This document shows positions 19,529 to 28,786 of a DNA stretch of 64,000 nucleotides, one piece after another. A model generated the notes under the pieces. That model saw only the letters and a program-made list of their open reading frames with translations, did not search any database and was not told the DNA's origin. The DNA lies in IMG/VR virus record IMGVR_UViG_3300020185_004014, positions 1 to 64,000 of that record, one strand, 5' to 3'. A program made the position numbers and the translations under genes. This DNA is from a virus. Position 1 is the stretch's first letter. Every line of letters begins with the position of its first letter.

Positions 19529-19978
19529 ATGAACTTTGATTTTAAAAAATATTTAGCAGAAGGTGGTGTTCAAGGTTATTTGCTAACTGAAAACACTTTA
19601 GGTGCTCTAGCTAAAGCATCCCAAGAAAAACCCCTCTCAGATGAGGATAAACAGGCACTTGCATCCCCTGTGTCGGCTTTAGATTTAGTAACTAATGCTA
19701 AACTTCATAATATTTTACCTAAACTTCCGGAGTTAGTAAAAAAATATAATGTAAAGTTTATTCCCCATAAAAAACCATTTAAAGGAGTAGAACCTCTTCA
19801 TGTAGCCTTATTTCTAAAGTACTTTAAAAATACCGGTTTGATGAAAACTGAGGATTTAAAAGGAAAGTGGATTTATATGGAAGACGAGACCTTTAAAAAA
19901 CAAATTCCCGGGACAGCAAAACAGTTTGGTTTAAGTGATGGAGAACTTGATGCCGCTCTTCAAATGCTTAAAAAATAG
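19529..19978 (+). CDS. Hypothetical protein
   Basis: 149 residues, largely helical and Lys-rich. The segment MNFDFKKYLAEGGV at the start resembles the N-termini of small internal phage proteins, but no family was recognised. It is followed by a strong terminator, so it ends a transcription unit. Confidence 0.55.
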   Translation: MNFDFKKYLAEGGVQGYLLTENTLGALAKASQEKPLSDEDKQALASPVSALDLVTNAKLHNILPKLPELVKKYNVKFIPHKKPFKGVEPLHVALFLKYFKNTGLMKTEDLKGKWIYMEDETFKKQIPGTAKQFGLSDGELDAALQMLKK

Positions 19979-20000
19979 TCTTAAAAAAATATTTAAAATT

Positions 20001-20028
20001 AAGCTTGGCTTCGGTCAAGCTTTTTTTT
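20001..20028 (+). terminator. Rho-independent terminator with UUCG tetraloop
   Basis: Nine-base-pair stem AAGCTTGGC/GTCAAGCTT (one G-U pair) closed by the extra-stable C(UUCG)G loop and followed by eight T. It separates the fibre/orphan region from the replication operon. Confidence 0.9.
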
Positions 20029-20035
20029 ATATTTA
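20004..20035 (+). promoter_or_regulatory. Candidate promoter of gp32 operon, overlapping terminator
   Basis: CTTG (20004-20007), 20 bases, then TATATTTA (20028-20035). This has the same geometry as the TTTG-N20-TATATT promoters elsewhere in the window, with one mismatch in the -33 element. The -33 half lies inside the terminator stem. Confidence 0.35.
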
Positions 20036-20064
20036 GTAAAAGTTATATTTTAAACAGTTACATT

Positions 20065-20877
20065 ATGGATTTAAATGCAATTCGCAGTAAGCTGAATTCC
20101 CTGCAGCAACAAAACAAGGGAAATGGAGGTTCTAACCAGAGCCTATTTTGGAAACCAAGCATTGGTAAACAGGTAGTACGTATTGTACCCAATAAGTTTA
20201 ACAAAGCAAATCCTTTTACGGAAGTATACTTCCATTATGGGATTGGTGAACGTGTTATGATTTCACCCATTAATTATGGTGAAAAGGACCCCATTGTGGA
20301 GTTCGCGAAACAACTTCGCACAACCAGTGACAAAGAGAACTGGCGTTTGGCTAAAAAGCTTGACCCCAAAATGCGTATCTTTGTTCCTGTGATTGTTCGT
20401 GGTGAAGAAAGTGAAGGTGTCAAACTTTGGCAGTTTGGTAAAAATACTTACCTCGAATTCTTGTCACTTGCTGACGATGATGATATTGGTGATTTCACTG
20501 ACATCCATCAGGGACGTGATATTACAGTTGATACTGTAGGCCCCGATGTTACAGGAACTGCTTATAACAAGTCCTCGGTTCGTGTAAAGACAAAGCAAAC
20601 TCCACTTGGTGATGCTGACCAAATTCAGGGATGGTTGGAAAACCAATCAAACCCAACTGAGGTGTTCAAGCGTTATTCGTTCGAGGATATGAAAAATAAC
20701 CTTCAATCCTTCTTGGCTCCTGAAGAACAGGAACAAGAGCAGGTTACAGGTAATATTCCTGATTCAAAGGGAGACGATCTCCCTTTTGATAAAGGGGGGT
20801 CTCAAAACAATTATGCTCTAAAGACTCCCCTAACGAAAACGAGCAAAGCAGACCAATTTGATCAATTATTTAACTAA
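20065..20877 (+). CDS. gp32: Single-stranded DNA-binding protein (T4 gp32-like)
   Basis: 270 residues. It coats single-stranded DNA during replication and recombination. Visible gp32-type features are an N-terminal basic start (MDLNAIRSKLNSLQQQ), the OB-fold entry SLFWKPSIGKQVVRIVPN (about 27-44), and an acidic C-terminal tail ending KADQFDQLFN used to dock partner proteins. The Cys/His zinc site of T4 gp32 is not present. I chose ATG 20065: an ORF start at 20005 would sit inside the terminator stem. It overlaps uvsX by one base and heads the replication operon. Confidence 0.9.
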   Translation: MDLNAIRSKLNSLQQQNKGNGGSNQSLFWKPSIGKQVVRIVPNKFNKANPFTEVYFHYGIGERVMISPINYGEKDPIVEFAKQLRTTSDKENWRLAKKLDPKMRIFVPVIVRGEESEGVKLWQFGKNTYLEFLSLADDDDIGDFTDIHQGRDITVDTVGPDVTGTAYNKSSVRVKTKQTPLGDADQIQGWLENQSNPTEVFKRYSFEDMKNNLQSFLAPEEQEQEQVTGNIPDSKGDDLPFDKGGSQNNYALKTPLTKTSKADQFDQLFN

Positions 20878-21956
20878 TGCCTAGAGGAAAAAAAGCATCA
20901 CTAACGGAGGCAGTCTCCCAAGAACTTAAAGCAGGTTTTGACCTTAATAAATTTAAGGAAAAGAAAATGCTTAATGCTAATGCTAAGTTCAAGCCCCAAC
21001 AATGGATACCACTTTCCCAAGCATTCCAGGATGTAACTTCAATCCCTGGCATCCCTGCAGGACATATTGTCTTGTTAAGAGGCCATTCTGATACCGGTAA
21101 GACAACCGCCTTGATTGAGGCGGCTGTCTCCGGTCAGAAAAGGGGAATACTCCCTGTGTTTATTATCACAGAGATGAAATGGAGTTGGGAACATGCTAAG
21201 CAAATGGGTCTAGAAATCAACGAAGTAGTTGATAAAGAAACAGGTGAAGTTACTGATTATAATGGTAATTTCATTTATGTAGATAGAGAAGCTATTCATT
21301 CAATTGAGGATGTAGCAGCGTTTATTTTAGATTTGATTGATGAACAGAAAAAAGGTAACCTACCTTATGACCTATTGTTCCTATGGGACTCAATTGGTTC
21401 AGTCCCTTGTGAAATGTCTATCAAATCAAATAAAAATAACAATGAGTGGAATGCTGGTGCTATGTCAACTCAATTTGGTAATAGTGTAAACCAACGCATT
21501 ACTCTTTCCCGTAAAGAAAGTAGCCCACATACTAATACATTGGTGTGTATTAATAAAGTATGGACTCTTAAACCTGAATCACCTATGGGTCAACCCAAGT
21601 TGATGAATAAGGGTGGGTATGCTATGTGGTTTGATTCAACATTTGTAGTTACATTTGGTAATGTAATGTCAGCAGGTACATCTAAAATTAAAGCAATTAA
21701 AGATGGCAAGCAGGTAGAATTTGCTAAACGTACTAATCTACAAATTGACAAAAACCACATTAATGGAGTTACTACTAGAGGTAAAATTGTTATGACGCCT
21801 CATGGGTTCATTAATGATGATGATAAAGAAATTAAAGCCTATAAAAACGACCATGCAGAAGCTTGGAGGGAAGTTTTAGGAGGTGTAGATTTTGACATTA
21901 TTGAAGAAGATCAAGAAATACAAGATATTTCTCACTTCGCAAAAGAACCTGACTAA
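20877..21956 (+). CDS. uvsX: UvsX-type RecA recombinase
   Basis: 359 residues. Catalyses ATP-dependent strand exchange, which in T4 drives recombination-dependent replication. The P-loop is GHSDTGKTT (about 66-74), the Walker B region LLFLWDSIGSVP (about 163-174). A RecA-like core follows with MNKGGYAMWFDSTFVVTFG. The N-terminal basic stretch PRGKKASL is normal for the family. TAATG overlaps on both sides place it in a gp32-uvsX-rnh operon, so production with gp32 is expected. Confidence 0.92.
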   Translation: MPRGKKASLTEAVSQELKAGFDLNKFKEKKMLNANAKFKPQQWIPLSQAFQDVTSIPGIPAGHIVLLRGHSDTGKTTALIEAAVSGQKRGILPVFIITEMKWSWEHAKQMGLEINEVVDKETGEVTDYNGNFIYVDREAIHSIEDVAAFILDLIDEQKKGNLPYDLLFLWDSIGSVPCEMSIKSNKNNNEWNAGAMSTQFGNSVNQRITLSRKESSPHTNTLVCINKVWTLKPESPMGQPKLMNKGGYAMWFDSTFVVTFGNVMSAGTSKIKAIKDGKQVEFAKRTNLQIDKNHINGVTTRGKIVMTPHGFINDDDKEIKAYKNDHAEAWREVLGGVDFDIIEEDQEIQDISHFAKEPD

Positions 21957-22993
21957 TGAATAAGAAGGATTATTTGGAGATGCTCAATAACATTGAGCAA
22001 GGGGAACCTACTGCCAAACCAGGACAACATGAGAGAGTGGTGTTTATTGATGGGTTAAATTTATTTTTGCGTAATTTTGCTATGCTTAAATTTGTTAACC
22101 ATACTGGAACACATATAGGGGGGTTGTCTGGGTTTTTACGTTCGTTGGGAGCCCTTATCAACCAAATTCAACCTACTTCTATATATATAGTATTCGATGG
22201 AGTGGGTGCCTCCACTAATAGGAGGTACCTACTCCCCGAATATAAGTCGGGTAGAAATTTGAGTAGAATTACTAATTGGGATATTTTTGATAGCATTGAT
22301 GATGAAAATGACTCCAAAGTGGATCAAATTACACGACTGATCCAATACTTAAAATGCTTACCAGTTAAAGTAGTTTCTATAAATAAAGTAGAAGCGGATG
22401 ACATTATAGCTTACATGTCAAAAGATATGGCTAAACGCTTTAATACTAAGTCATATATTGTTTCTAGTGATAGAGATTTTCTCCAATTGGTAGATGATAA
22501 TGTAACAGTTTACCGTCCTATAGAACGAGAATTTTATAGTCCTGTTACTGTACAAGAAAAATTTGGTATTGTCCCTGAAAATTTTATACATTATAAGGTA
22601 TTATTAGGAGATGCTTCTGATAAAGTACCTGGTGTTAAAGGTTTAGGTAAAAAAGGTGTATTGAAACGTTTCCCTGAATTGGCTGACGGACCTATGCCCT
22701 TTGATAGGTTGTTTGATTTAAGCGAAAAACGTCTTAAAGAGAGTGTAGTTTATGCTAGGGTGATTCAAAACTGGGATCAATTACTTAATACTAAAAAAAT
22801 CATGGACTTAGAAATTCCAATGGTATCTGATGAAGAAAAAGAATTTTTATCACAGTTTCCCGAGGAACCTTTAAATGAACTTCGTATACTTGAGTTTATG
22901 AGTTTATACAACGAAGATGGTATGACCCATATTATTAAAAACACCGAGTTTTGGTTAAAAGATACATTTACAAGATTAGTTTATGACGCTTAA
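21956..22993 (+). CDS. rnh: RNase H / 5'-3' exonuclease (T4 Rnh-like, FLAP family)
   Basis: 345 residues. Removes RNA primers and adjacent DNA from lagging-strand fragments. Acidic FLAP-family motifs are visible: VVFIDGLNLFLRN (about 28-40), IYIVFDG, KVEADDIIAYMS, VSSDRDFLQLV, and the helix-hairpin-helix region LLGDASDKVPGVKGLGKKG (about 218-236). The first 25 residues are an extra N-terminal extension. It overlaps gp41 by 11 bases, in keeping with replisome co-expression. Confidence 0.9.
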   Translation: MNKKDYLEMLNNIEQGEPTAKPGQHERVVFIDGLNLFLRNFAMLKFVNHTGTHIGGLSGFLRSLGALINQIQPTSIYIVFDGVGASTNRRYLLPEYKSGRNLSRITNWDIFDSIDDENDSKVDQITRLIQYLKCLPVKVVSINKVEADDIIAYMSKDMAKRFNTKSYIVSSDRDFLQLVDDNVTVYRPIEREFYSPVTVQEKFGIVPENFIHYKVLLGDASDKVPGVKGLGKKGVLKRFPELADGPMPFDRLFDLSEKRLKESVVYARVIQNWDQLLNTKKIMDLEIPMVSDEEKEFLSQFPEEPLNELRILEFMSLYNEDGMTHIIKNTEFWLKDTFTRLVYDA

Positions 22994-24344
22994 TAGTCTC
23001 TCCACATATGGTACTGCCTTTCAAGTAAAGGTTTTATCCTCCTTACTCACACATAAGGAATTCCTTCAAAATATACATGATGTATTAACTGAGGAATATT
23101 TTGATAATACTGCCCATAAATGGATTATAGGGCAAATATTAGATTATTATGAACAATACCATACAACACCAACAATGGAGGTGTTGAAGGTAGAAATGAA
23201 AAAAGTTGAAAATGAAGTATTGCAACTATCTATTAAAGAACAACTTAGAGAGGCATACCAGTCTTCAAACGAAGATTTAGAATATGTTGAAAACGAATTT
23301 TCATCTTTTTGTAAAAACCAACAACTTAAAAAAGCTCTCCTTAATTCCGTTGACCTTCTTAATTCTGGTGATTTTGAGTCTATTAGGAACCTTATTGATA
23401 GTGCTTTAAAAGCAGGTGCTACTAAAAACATAGGACATGAATATATTAAAGATACTGAAGCACGTTATAGGGAAGATGCAAGAGCAGTTGTACCAACCCC
23501 TTGGGATAAATTTAATGACCTTATGCAGGGGGGTCTGGGTAATGGAGACTTTGGTCTTATTTTTGGCAATCCTGGGGGAGGTAAGTCGTGGACTTTGGTT
23601 GCAATGGGGGGCCACGCCGTTAAACTAGGTTTTAATGTAGTTCACTATACGTTAGAATTAGGCGAAGATTATGTAGGACGACGCTATGATGCCTTCTTCA
23701 CAAATAAGCCAGTAGATACACTATTTAAAAATAGGGATAAAGTAGATGACGTAGTAAAAGAACTACCAGGTCAGCTTATTATTAAGGAATATGCCCCTGG
23801 TCAAGCTACTATAAATACTATACGTGCTCATATCCAAAAATGTGAGGATTTGGATTTTAAACCTGACTTGGTAATCATTGATTACGTAGACCTTCTCTCA
23901 TCAAAAAAGCGAACCCAGGATCGTAAGGGAGAAATTGACGATATTTATGTTAGCACTAAAGGTCTTGCTAAGGAACTACAGTTACCTGTTTGGTCTGTTT
24001 CCCAAGTAAATAGAGCTGGAGCAAAGGATGATGTAATCGAGGGCGATAAAGCTGCTGGGAGTTATGATAAAATCATGATTACTGATATAGCAATATCACT
24101 CTCACGAAAACGAGAAGATAAAGTAAATGGCACAGGTAGATTCCACATTATGAAAAATAGATACGGCATGGATGGAATGACCTACTCGGTAGTTGCTGAT
24201 ACTTCAACTGGACACTTTGAGGTTACAGACCATCATTTTGATGATAGTGATAGCCCCCAACCAGTCCAAAGACTAGAAGGGACAAGTATGAATACTCTGG
24301 ATCGAGACCAATTAGCGCAACAATTTTTCCAACTTAATTCTTAA
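22983..24344 (+). CDS. gp41: Replicative DNA helicase (DnaB/T4 gp41-like)
   Basis: 453 residues. Hexameric 5'-3' helicase of the fork. The N-terminal helical domain spans about 1-150. RecA-type motor: Walker A FGNPGGGKSW (about 193-202), conserved Glu after HYTLELGED, Walker B LVIIDYVDLLSS (about 296-307), and motif WSVSQVNRAGAKDD. The C-terminal tail is acidic and Gln-rich. It sits between rnh and nrdB, coupling fork enzymes with dNTP supply. Confidence 0.93.
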   Translation: MTLNSLSTYGTAFQVKVLSSLLTHKEFLQNIHDVLTEEYFDNTAHKWIIGQILDYYEQYHTTPTMEVLKVEMKKVENEVLQLSIKEQLREAYQSSNEDLEYVENEFSSFCKNQQLKKALLNSVDLLNSGDFESIRNLIDSALKAGATKNIGHEYIKDTEARYREDARAVVPTPWDKFNDLMQGGLGNGDFGLIFGNPGGGKSWTLVAMGGHAVKLGFNVVHYTLELGEDYVGRRYDAFFTNKPVDTLFKNRDKVDDVVKELPGQLIIKEYAPGQATINTIRAHIQKCEDLDFKPDLVIIDYVDLLSSKKRTQDRKGEIDDIYVSTKGLAKELQLPVWSVSQVNRAGAKDDVIEGDKAAGSYDKIMITDIAISLSRKREDKVNGTGRFHIMKNRYGMDGMTYSVVADTSTGHFEVTDHHFDDSDSPQPVQRLEGTSMNTLDRDQLAQQFFQLNS

Positions 24345-24356
24345 TAACCAAACCAA

Positions 24357-25337
24357 ATGACAAGTAAATTACTTACTGAAAGGATTGTATATAAACCTTT
24401 CGAATACCCAGAGGCAGCAGATTACTGGCTTAAACAACAGCAAGCCCATTGGATTCATACTGAAGTCCCAATGATGAGTGATATTAATGATTGGAAACAA
24501 AATTTAAACGAAACTGAAAAGAATATAATTGGGTCTATCCTTAAGGGATTTGCCCAAACCGAAACAGTAGTAAATGACTACTGGACGGGTCTGGTAACTA
24601 AATGGTTTAGGAAACCAGAAATCATAGCAATGGCGACCACCTTTGGGGCTATGGAAACAATACACGCCGAAGCATATTCACTATTAAATGAAGAACTTGG
24701 ACTTGATGACTTCTCGGAATTCCTTGAAGATGAAACTACGATGGCTAAAATTGAAAACCTTATGTCTGTTAGGGATAGTTTTGGTGATGAAAAAGATTGG
24801 CATGAAATTGCTAAGTCACTCGCTATCTTTTCCGCATTTACCGAGGGAGTTAACTTATTTAGTTCCTTCGCCATACTCTTATCTTTTAAAATGCGAAACA
24901 AGCTTAAGGGAGTGGGTCAAATTGTTGAATGGAGCATTAGAGACGAATCAATGCACTCCGAAGCGGGATGCTGGTTATTTAGAACACTTATCGAGGAAAA
25001 CCCTGAGCTCAAGACTCCGGAACTCCAAACCGCAATAACTGAAGCTGCCCTTCTTTCCTTACAACTTGAACTTGATTTTATTGAAAAAGTATATGAAATG
25101 GGAGATTTAGAAGGATGTAATAAAGAAGATTTAATCTCATTTATTAAGCATAGAGTTAATACTAAAATGGGTGATCTCGGTTACGAAGGTGTAGTTAATG
25201 GGATTGATCCAAATGCACTTAAAAGAATGAAATGGTTCGATAGCTTATCAGCAGGAAAACAACACACAGACTTCTTTGCAAGTCGAGTAACTAACTATTC
25301 TAAGGGCAACATGTCCTGGGATGAATCAATATTTTAA
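24357..25337 (+). CDS. nrdB: Ribonucleotide reductase class I small subunit
   Basis: 326 residues. Houses the di-iron/tyrosyl radical that drives reduction of ribonucleotides to deoxyribonucleotides. Ligand motifs seen: TEVPMMSD region, METIHAEAYS (Glu, His and the radical Tyr with E-x2-H-x3-Y spacing as in E. coli), FTEGVNLFSSFA, and WSIRDESMHSEAG. All needed residues look intact, so it should be active. It is directly upstream of nrdA, spaced by 3 bases. Confidence 0.95.
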   Translation: MTSKLLTERIVYKPFEYPEAADYWLKQQQAHWIHTEVPMMSDINDWKQNLNETEKNIIGSILKGFAQTETVVNDYWTGLVTKWFRKPEIIAMATTFGAMETIHAEAYSLLNEELGLDDFSEFLEDETTMAKIENLMSVRDSFGDEKDWHEIAKSLAIFSAFTEGVNLFSSFAILLSFKMRNKLKGVGQIVEWSIRDESMHSEAGCWLFRTLIEENPELKTPELQTAITEAALLSLQLELDFIEKVYEMGDLEGCNKEDLISFIKHRVNTKMGDLGYEGVVNGIDPNALKRMKWFDSLSAGKQHTDFFASRVTNYSKGNMSWDESIF

Positions 25338-25340
25338 ATT

Positions 25341-27050
25341 ATGGACGGAAATTTAGTAGCAGATACAACCCAATGGGTTAAGGGTAAAGATTACCCTGAA
25401 TGGATGGATGAAGTTGGTGTAGCAACCATCTCTAAGGGATACTTATTACCAGATGAAACACCCCGAAAAGCATACCGGAGAGTTGCAAAGGCAATCGCGG
25501 AAAGAATACATCGCCCTGAACTTGAAAGTAAGTTTTATAAATACATTTGGAACGGTTGGATTGGGCTTGCTAGCCCTGTACTCTCAAACACCGGTACAGA
25601 TCGTGGCTTACCCATTTCTTGTTTTGGGATTGATACACCTGATTCTGTCCGTGGGATTGGTCTTACAAATGCGGAACTTATGAAATTAACCGCCCTTGGC
25701 GGGGGTGTAGGCATTTCAACTAGTAGAATACGCCCAAGAGGAACTACAATTACGGGTAATGGTAAATCCGAAGGAGTAGTACCATGGTGTAAAATCTATG
25801 ATTCTGCCATTATAGCCACAAACCAAGGTTCAGTCCGTAGAGGGGCTGCTTCCGTAAACTTAGATATTAACCACCCTGATATCAAAGAATTTATGCAAAT
25901 TCGAAGACCAAAGGGTGACCCAAATAGACAATGTCTTAATCTCCACCAGTGTGTAGTAGTAGATGATTCGTTTATGAGACGTCTCCAAGATAGGGATTCG
26001 GAAGCTATGTCACTATGGCTTGATATATTGAAGACAAGAGTAGAGACAGGGGAACCGTACATTATGTTTAAGGACAACGTTAACAAAAATAATCCATTGG
26101 CATATGCCATGAATAATTTAGATGTTAGCATGACCAACATCTGTACTGAAATTACCCTTCATACTGATGAAGAGCATAGTTTTATCTGCTGCCTCAGTTC
26201 TCTTAATCTTGCAAAATATGATGAATGGAAAGATACAGATGTAGTAGAAACATCTATCCGTTTCTTAGATGGTGTAATGCAAGAGTTTATTGACAAATCT
26301 AATGGTAAAGATTCTCTTATTAGAACTCATAGACATGCTTTAAAAGGTAGAGCATTAGGTCTGGGAGTAATGGGTTGGCACTCACTTCTCCAAAAGAAAA
26401 ACCTACCATTTAATTCTATAGCTTCAACAGCATGGACCCACACCATTTTTAGTGATATTAGAAGTAAAGCTGAAGCAACTTCTAGAGAATTAGCCCAAGA
26501 ATATGGAGAACCAGTATGGTGCAGAGGAACAGGCATGAGAAATACTCATCTACTAGCCATTGCCCCCACTGTATCTAATTCACGACTAAATAGCTGCTCA
26601 GCGGGTATTGAACCCATTCCTGCTAATATTTACACTTTTAATGGTGCTAAAGGAACTTTTATTGTAAAAAATAAAGAGCTAGAATGCTTATTAGAGGGTA
26701 AGGGATATAACACTGAAAAAGTTTGGGACCAAATACTAGCAGATAATGGCTCGGTTCAAAATCTTTCGGATAATATATTAACCCCTGATGAGAAGGAGAT
26801 ATATTTAACTTTTAGTGAGGTAAATCAACTTGAATTAGTTAGACAAGCTGCTATTAGGCAAAAATATATTGATCAAACCCAATCCTTAAATCTTTCATTT
26901 GACCCTACAGACTCCCCAAAATGGATTAACCAATGTCATATGGAAGCTCATAGATTGGGAATTAAAACGCTCTATTATTTACGTACAGACAGCGTTATAA
27001 AAGGCGATTTGGGCAGTAGAACAGCAGAATGCGTTTCTTGTGACGGTTGA
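25341..27050 (+). CDS. nrdA: Ribonucleotide reductase class I large subunit
   Basis: 569 residues. Catalytic subunit. Seen are the redox Cys in ISCFGI, the catalytic loop MTNICTEI (Asn-x-Cys-x-Glu), the second redox Cys in FICCLSSLNLA, the radical-transfer motif TLYYLRTDS near the C-terminus, and a terminal ECVSCDG pair that receives electrons from thioredoxin. It is shorter than E. coli NrdA because the N-terminal ATP cone is missing, so dATP feedback inhibition is probably weakened. That would suit phage DNA synthesis. Thioredoxins at 41966 and 44297 could be its reductants. Confidence 0.95.
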   Translation: MDGNLVADTTQWVKGKDYPEWMDEVGVATISKGYLLPDETPRKAYRRVAKAIAERIHRPELESKFYKYIWNGWIGLASPVLSNTGTDRGLPISCFGIDTPDSVRGIGLTNAELMKLTALGGGVGISTSRIRPRGTTITGNGKSEGVVPWCKIYDSAIIATNQGSVRRGAASVNLDINHPDIKEFMQIRRPKGDPNRQCLNLHQCVVVDDSFMRRLQDRDSEAMSLWLDILKTRVETGEPYIMFKDNVNKNNPLAYAMNNLDVSMTNICTEITLHTDEEHSFICCLSSLNLAKYDEWKDTDVVETSIRFLDGVMQEFIDKSNGKDSLIRTHRHALKGRALGLGVMGWHSLLQKKNLPFNSIASTAWTHTIFSDIRSKAEATSRELAQEYGEPVWCRGTGMRNTHLLAIAPTVSNSRLNSCSAGIEPIPANIYTFNGAKGTFIVKNKELECLLEGKGYNTEKVWDQILADNGSVQNLSDNILTPDEKEIYLTFSEVNQLELVRQAAIRQKYIDQTQSLNLSFDPTDSPKWINQCHMEAHRLGIKTLYYLRTDSVIKGDLGSRTAECVSCDG

Positions 27051-27083
27051 CATATGTATACCCGAATTTCAAAACAAATTATT

Positions 27084-27260
27084 ATGAAAGAAAAAACATT
27101 AGGAATTATTAGACACGCTTTAACCTTTGTAGGTGGTGTCTTAGTAACACAAGGTGTCCTTGATGATGCCATGTTTATGGAATTATTTGGTGCAGTAATG
27201 ACACTCGTTGGTGGTGTTTGGTCTGTAGTAGATAAAGTTAAGCCTGAAGCAGAAGCTTAA
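27084..27260 (+). CDS. Small two-helix membrane protein, holin-like
   Basis: 58 residues from ATG 27084. An in-frame ATG at 27054 would add 10 residues, but 27084 follows an A-rich leader and gives a normal short N-terminus. Two hydrophobic helices (ALTFVGGVLVTQGV and LFGAVMTLVGGVWSVV) joined by a short acidic turn and ending in a charged tail form a class II holin-like layout. It is followed by a terminator and then by spanin-like genes, which supports a lysis role. Homology was not confirmed. Confidence 0.55.
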   Translation: MKEKTLGIIRHALTFVGGVLVTQGVLDDAMFMELFGAVMTLVGGVWSVVDKVKPEAEA

Positions 27261-27280
27261 GAAGTAAACAATTAACTTGT

Positions 27281-27323
27281 GAGGGTCTAATCAGTTATAA
27301 AATACTGGTTAGACCCTCTTTTT
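27281..27323 (+). terminator. Rho-independent terminator, 14-bp stem
   Basis: GAGGGTCTAATCAG pairs with CTGGTTAGACCCTC (one G-U pair) around a 10-base AT loop, followed by five T. It ends the gp32-to-holin operon. Confidence 0.9.
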
Positions 27324-27335
27324 ATCTAAAAATAA

Positions 27336-27602
27336 ATGAAGTCACCTATAACATTTGAACAGTTTACCAAAAATCCAGTTGCAGCAATAGCATTCGCAGC
27401 GCTAGCAGTAATAGGGTATTTGTATGTGGACATGATGGATATTCATGAATCCCAACTCGAAAATTTAGAATCTTCTTGTGTGCAGAGAATCGAGGATCAT
27501 AAGGAAAGGATTGAATCCTTAGAAGAGACCATTCTTAGATATGAAGATAAACTAGAAGCCATTAACGAAAAGTTACTAGAATGTTTAGATACAAACAACT
27601 AA
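27336..27602 (+). CDS. Putative inner-membrane spanin (Rz-like)
   Basis: 88 residues: a short cytoplasmic N-terminus, one membrane helix (VAAIAFAALAVIGYLYV, about 14-30), then a charged coiled coil to the end. This is the i-spanin layout. The next gene starts inside its 3' end (22-base overlap) and encodes a lipoprotein, the usual Rz/Rz1 arrangement. Spanins fuse inner and outer membranes in the last step of lysis of Gram-negative hosts. Assigned by architecture only. Confidence 0.55.
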   Translation: MKSPITFEQFTKNPVAAIAFAALAVIGYLYVDMMDIHESQLENLESSCVQRIEDHKERIESLEETILRYEDKLEAINEKLLECLDTNN

Positions 27603-28123
27603 TATTTGTAGTATTATTAACCGGTTGTACTACACAAGCGGGAGAAACTACACACCAACCTTTAGAACTCCCTATAGAATCTACCAAATTCCATCCTAAT
27701 GATGATTTGTTAGCAACAGTAGAAGCTACTCTAGATGTAGCTGATGAAGCTATTGAAGGAATTCTTGAGGAAAAAATAAAAACCAAAAACAAAATTTCTA
27801 CACTCCAGAATACTGTGGACTATGAAGAATCTTTACTTGAAAATTTAGAGGGTTCTTTAGGAGCCAAAGATAGTTTACTTCTTGCCTATCAATCAACAAA
27901 TCAAGTTCTTGGAGAAAAAGTTCAAGAAATAGAAAATAACCTAAATCATGCATTACATAGATGTAGTAATGAATGTTACCCTACAATCATAAAATTGAAT
28001 CAAGAAAATCAAGATTTGTTATATAGCATTGATTCTTTACAAACTTGGGTTTTTTATTTGGATTCATTAATTTCCACCAATAGGAGGTTAAGCAAAAAAC
28101 TCACCCCACATGAAATTAGATGA
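27581..28123 (+). CDS. Putative outer-membrane lipoprotein spanin (Rz1-like)
   Basis: 180 residues with a lipoprotein signal (MFRYKQLIFVVLLTGC, lipobox LTGC, mature Cys at 16) and long helical/coiled-coil segments thereafter. Together with the gene upstream it fits a spanin pair, though it is longer than typical Rz1. Alternative: an unrelated phage lipoprotein. It overlaps the next gene by 14 bases. Confidence 0.5.
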   Translation: MFRYKQLIFVVLLTGCTTQAGETTHQPLELPIESTKFHPNDDLLATVEATLDVADEAIEGILEEKIKTKNKISTLQNTVDYEESLLENLEGSLGAKDSLLLAYQSTNQVLGEKVQEIENNLNHALHRCSNECYPTIIKLNQENQDLLYSIDSLQTWVFYLDSLISTNRRLSKKLTPHEIR

Positions 28124-28418
28124 TGATACAAGTTTTGGAATTAATATTAAATGGTTAATTCAAATTGTAGTAGGTGTTGGAGGAGCAGTTTGGGGTTATT
28201 TTACTATAATGGCTGCCATTTCCCATCTCGAAATTGAAACAATGAGACACAACCAGGAAATAGAGCTTAATTCTGAATTTAGGATTAAATGGCCTAGAGG
28301 AGAAATGGGGTCTTTACCTGATGATGCAGAACAAAATTTAAGACTTAATCATTTAGAAAGAGATTTAGAATATCTTGAAGTATTAGTTGATGAGTTAAGA
28401 CAAAAAAATTGTAATTAA
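28110..28418 (+). CDS. Small membrane protein with C-terminal coiled coil
   Basis: 102 residues: one membrane helix (IQIVVGVGGAVWGYFTIMAA, about 17-36) then an acidic helical domain (RLNHLERDLEYLEVLVDELR). The layout resembles i-spanins or lysis accessory proteins, and it is coupled to the lipoprotein upstream. Function not established. Confidence 0.5.
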   Translation: MKLDDDTSFGINIKWLIQIVVGVGGAVWGYFTIMAAISHLEIETMRHNQEIELNSEFRIKWPRGEMGSLPDDAEQNLRLNHLERDLEYLEVLVDELRQKNCN

Positions 28419-28419
28419 A

Positions 28420-28785
28420 ATGGTTTTATATTATTATAATGCTAAACTCGATAGAGTTGTAGACGGTGATACCATAGATGCTATGGTTGACTTAGGTTTC
28501 ACTACTTGGAAACATGTACGGATTCGCCTAAACGGAATAGATGCTTATGAATCTCGAACTAGAGACCTAGTAGAAAAAGCAAAAGGTTTAAAAGCTAAAG
28601 CACGAGTAGAAGAACTTTTAGCTCTTACAGAAGGTAAGTTTTTTTTATTCTCTAAAGGTGTAGACAAATACGGTAGATGCTTAGGTGATGTTAGAATAGA
28701 ACCTAATATCCATAACCATATTAATTTAAGTGAAAGGTTATTAGCTGAAAATCTAGCAGTGCCCTATTACGGAGGTAAAAGATAA
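28420..28785 (+). CDS. Staphylococcal nuclease-like (SNase) protein
   Basis: 121 residues. SNase fold motifs: VVDGDTIDAMVDL (about 13-25), VRIRLNGIDAYESR (about 31-44), DKYGRCLGDV (about 82-91), and LSERLLAENLAVPYY (about 103-117). The Asp, Arg and Glu residues of the calcium-dependent site appear present. It has no signal peptide, so it likely acts in the cytoplasm; degradation of host DNA or RNA is a possible role. Confidence 0.8.
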   Translation: MVLYYYNAKLDRVVDGDTIDAMVDLGFTTWKHVRIRLNGIDAYESRTRDLVEKAKGLKAKARVEELLALTEGKFFLFSKGVDKYGRCLGDVRIEPNIHNHINLSERLLAENLAVPYYGGKR

Positions 28786-28786
28786 G

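Noticed and set aside
20005-20064. N-terminal extension of gp32 from 20005
   Set aside because: It would be encoded by the terminator stem and T run; ATG 20065 gives the normal gp32 start.
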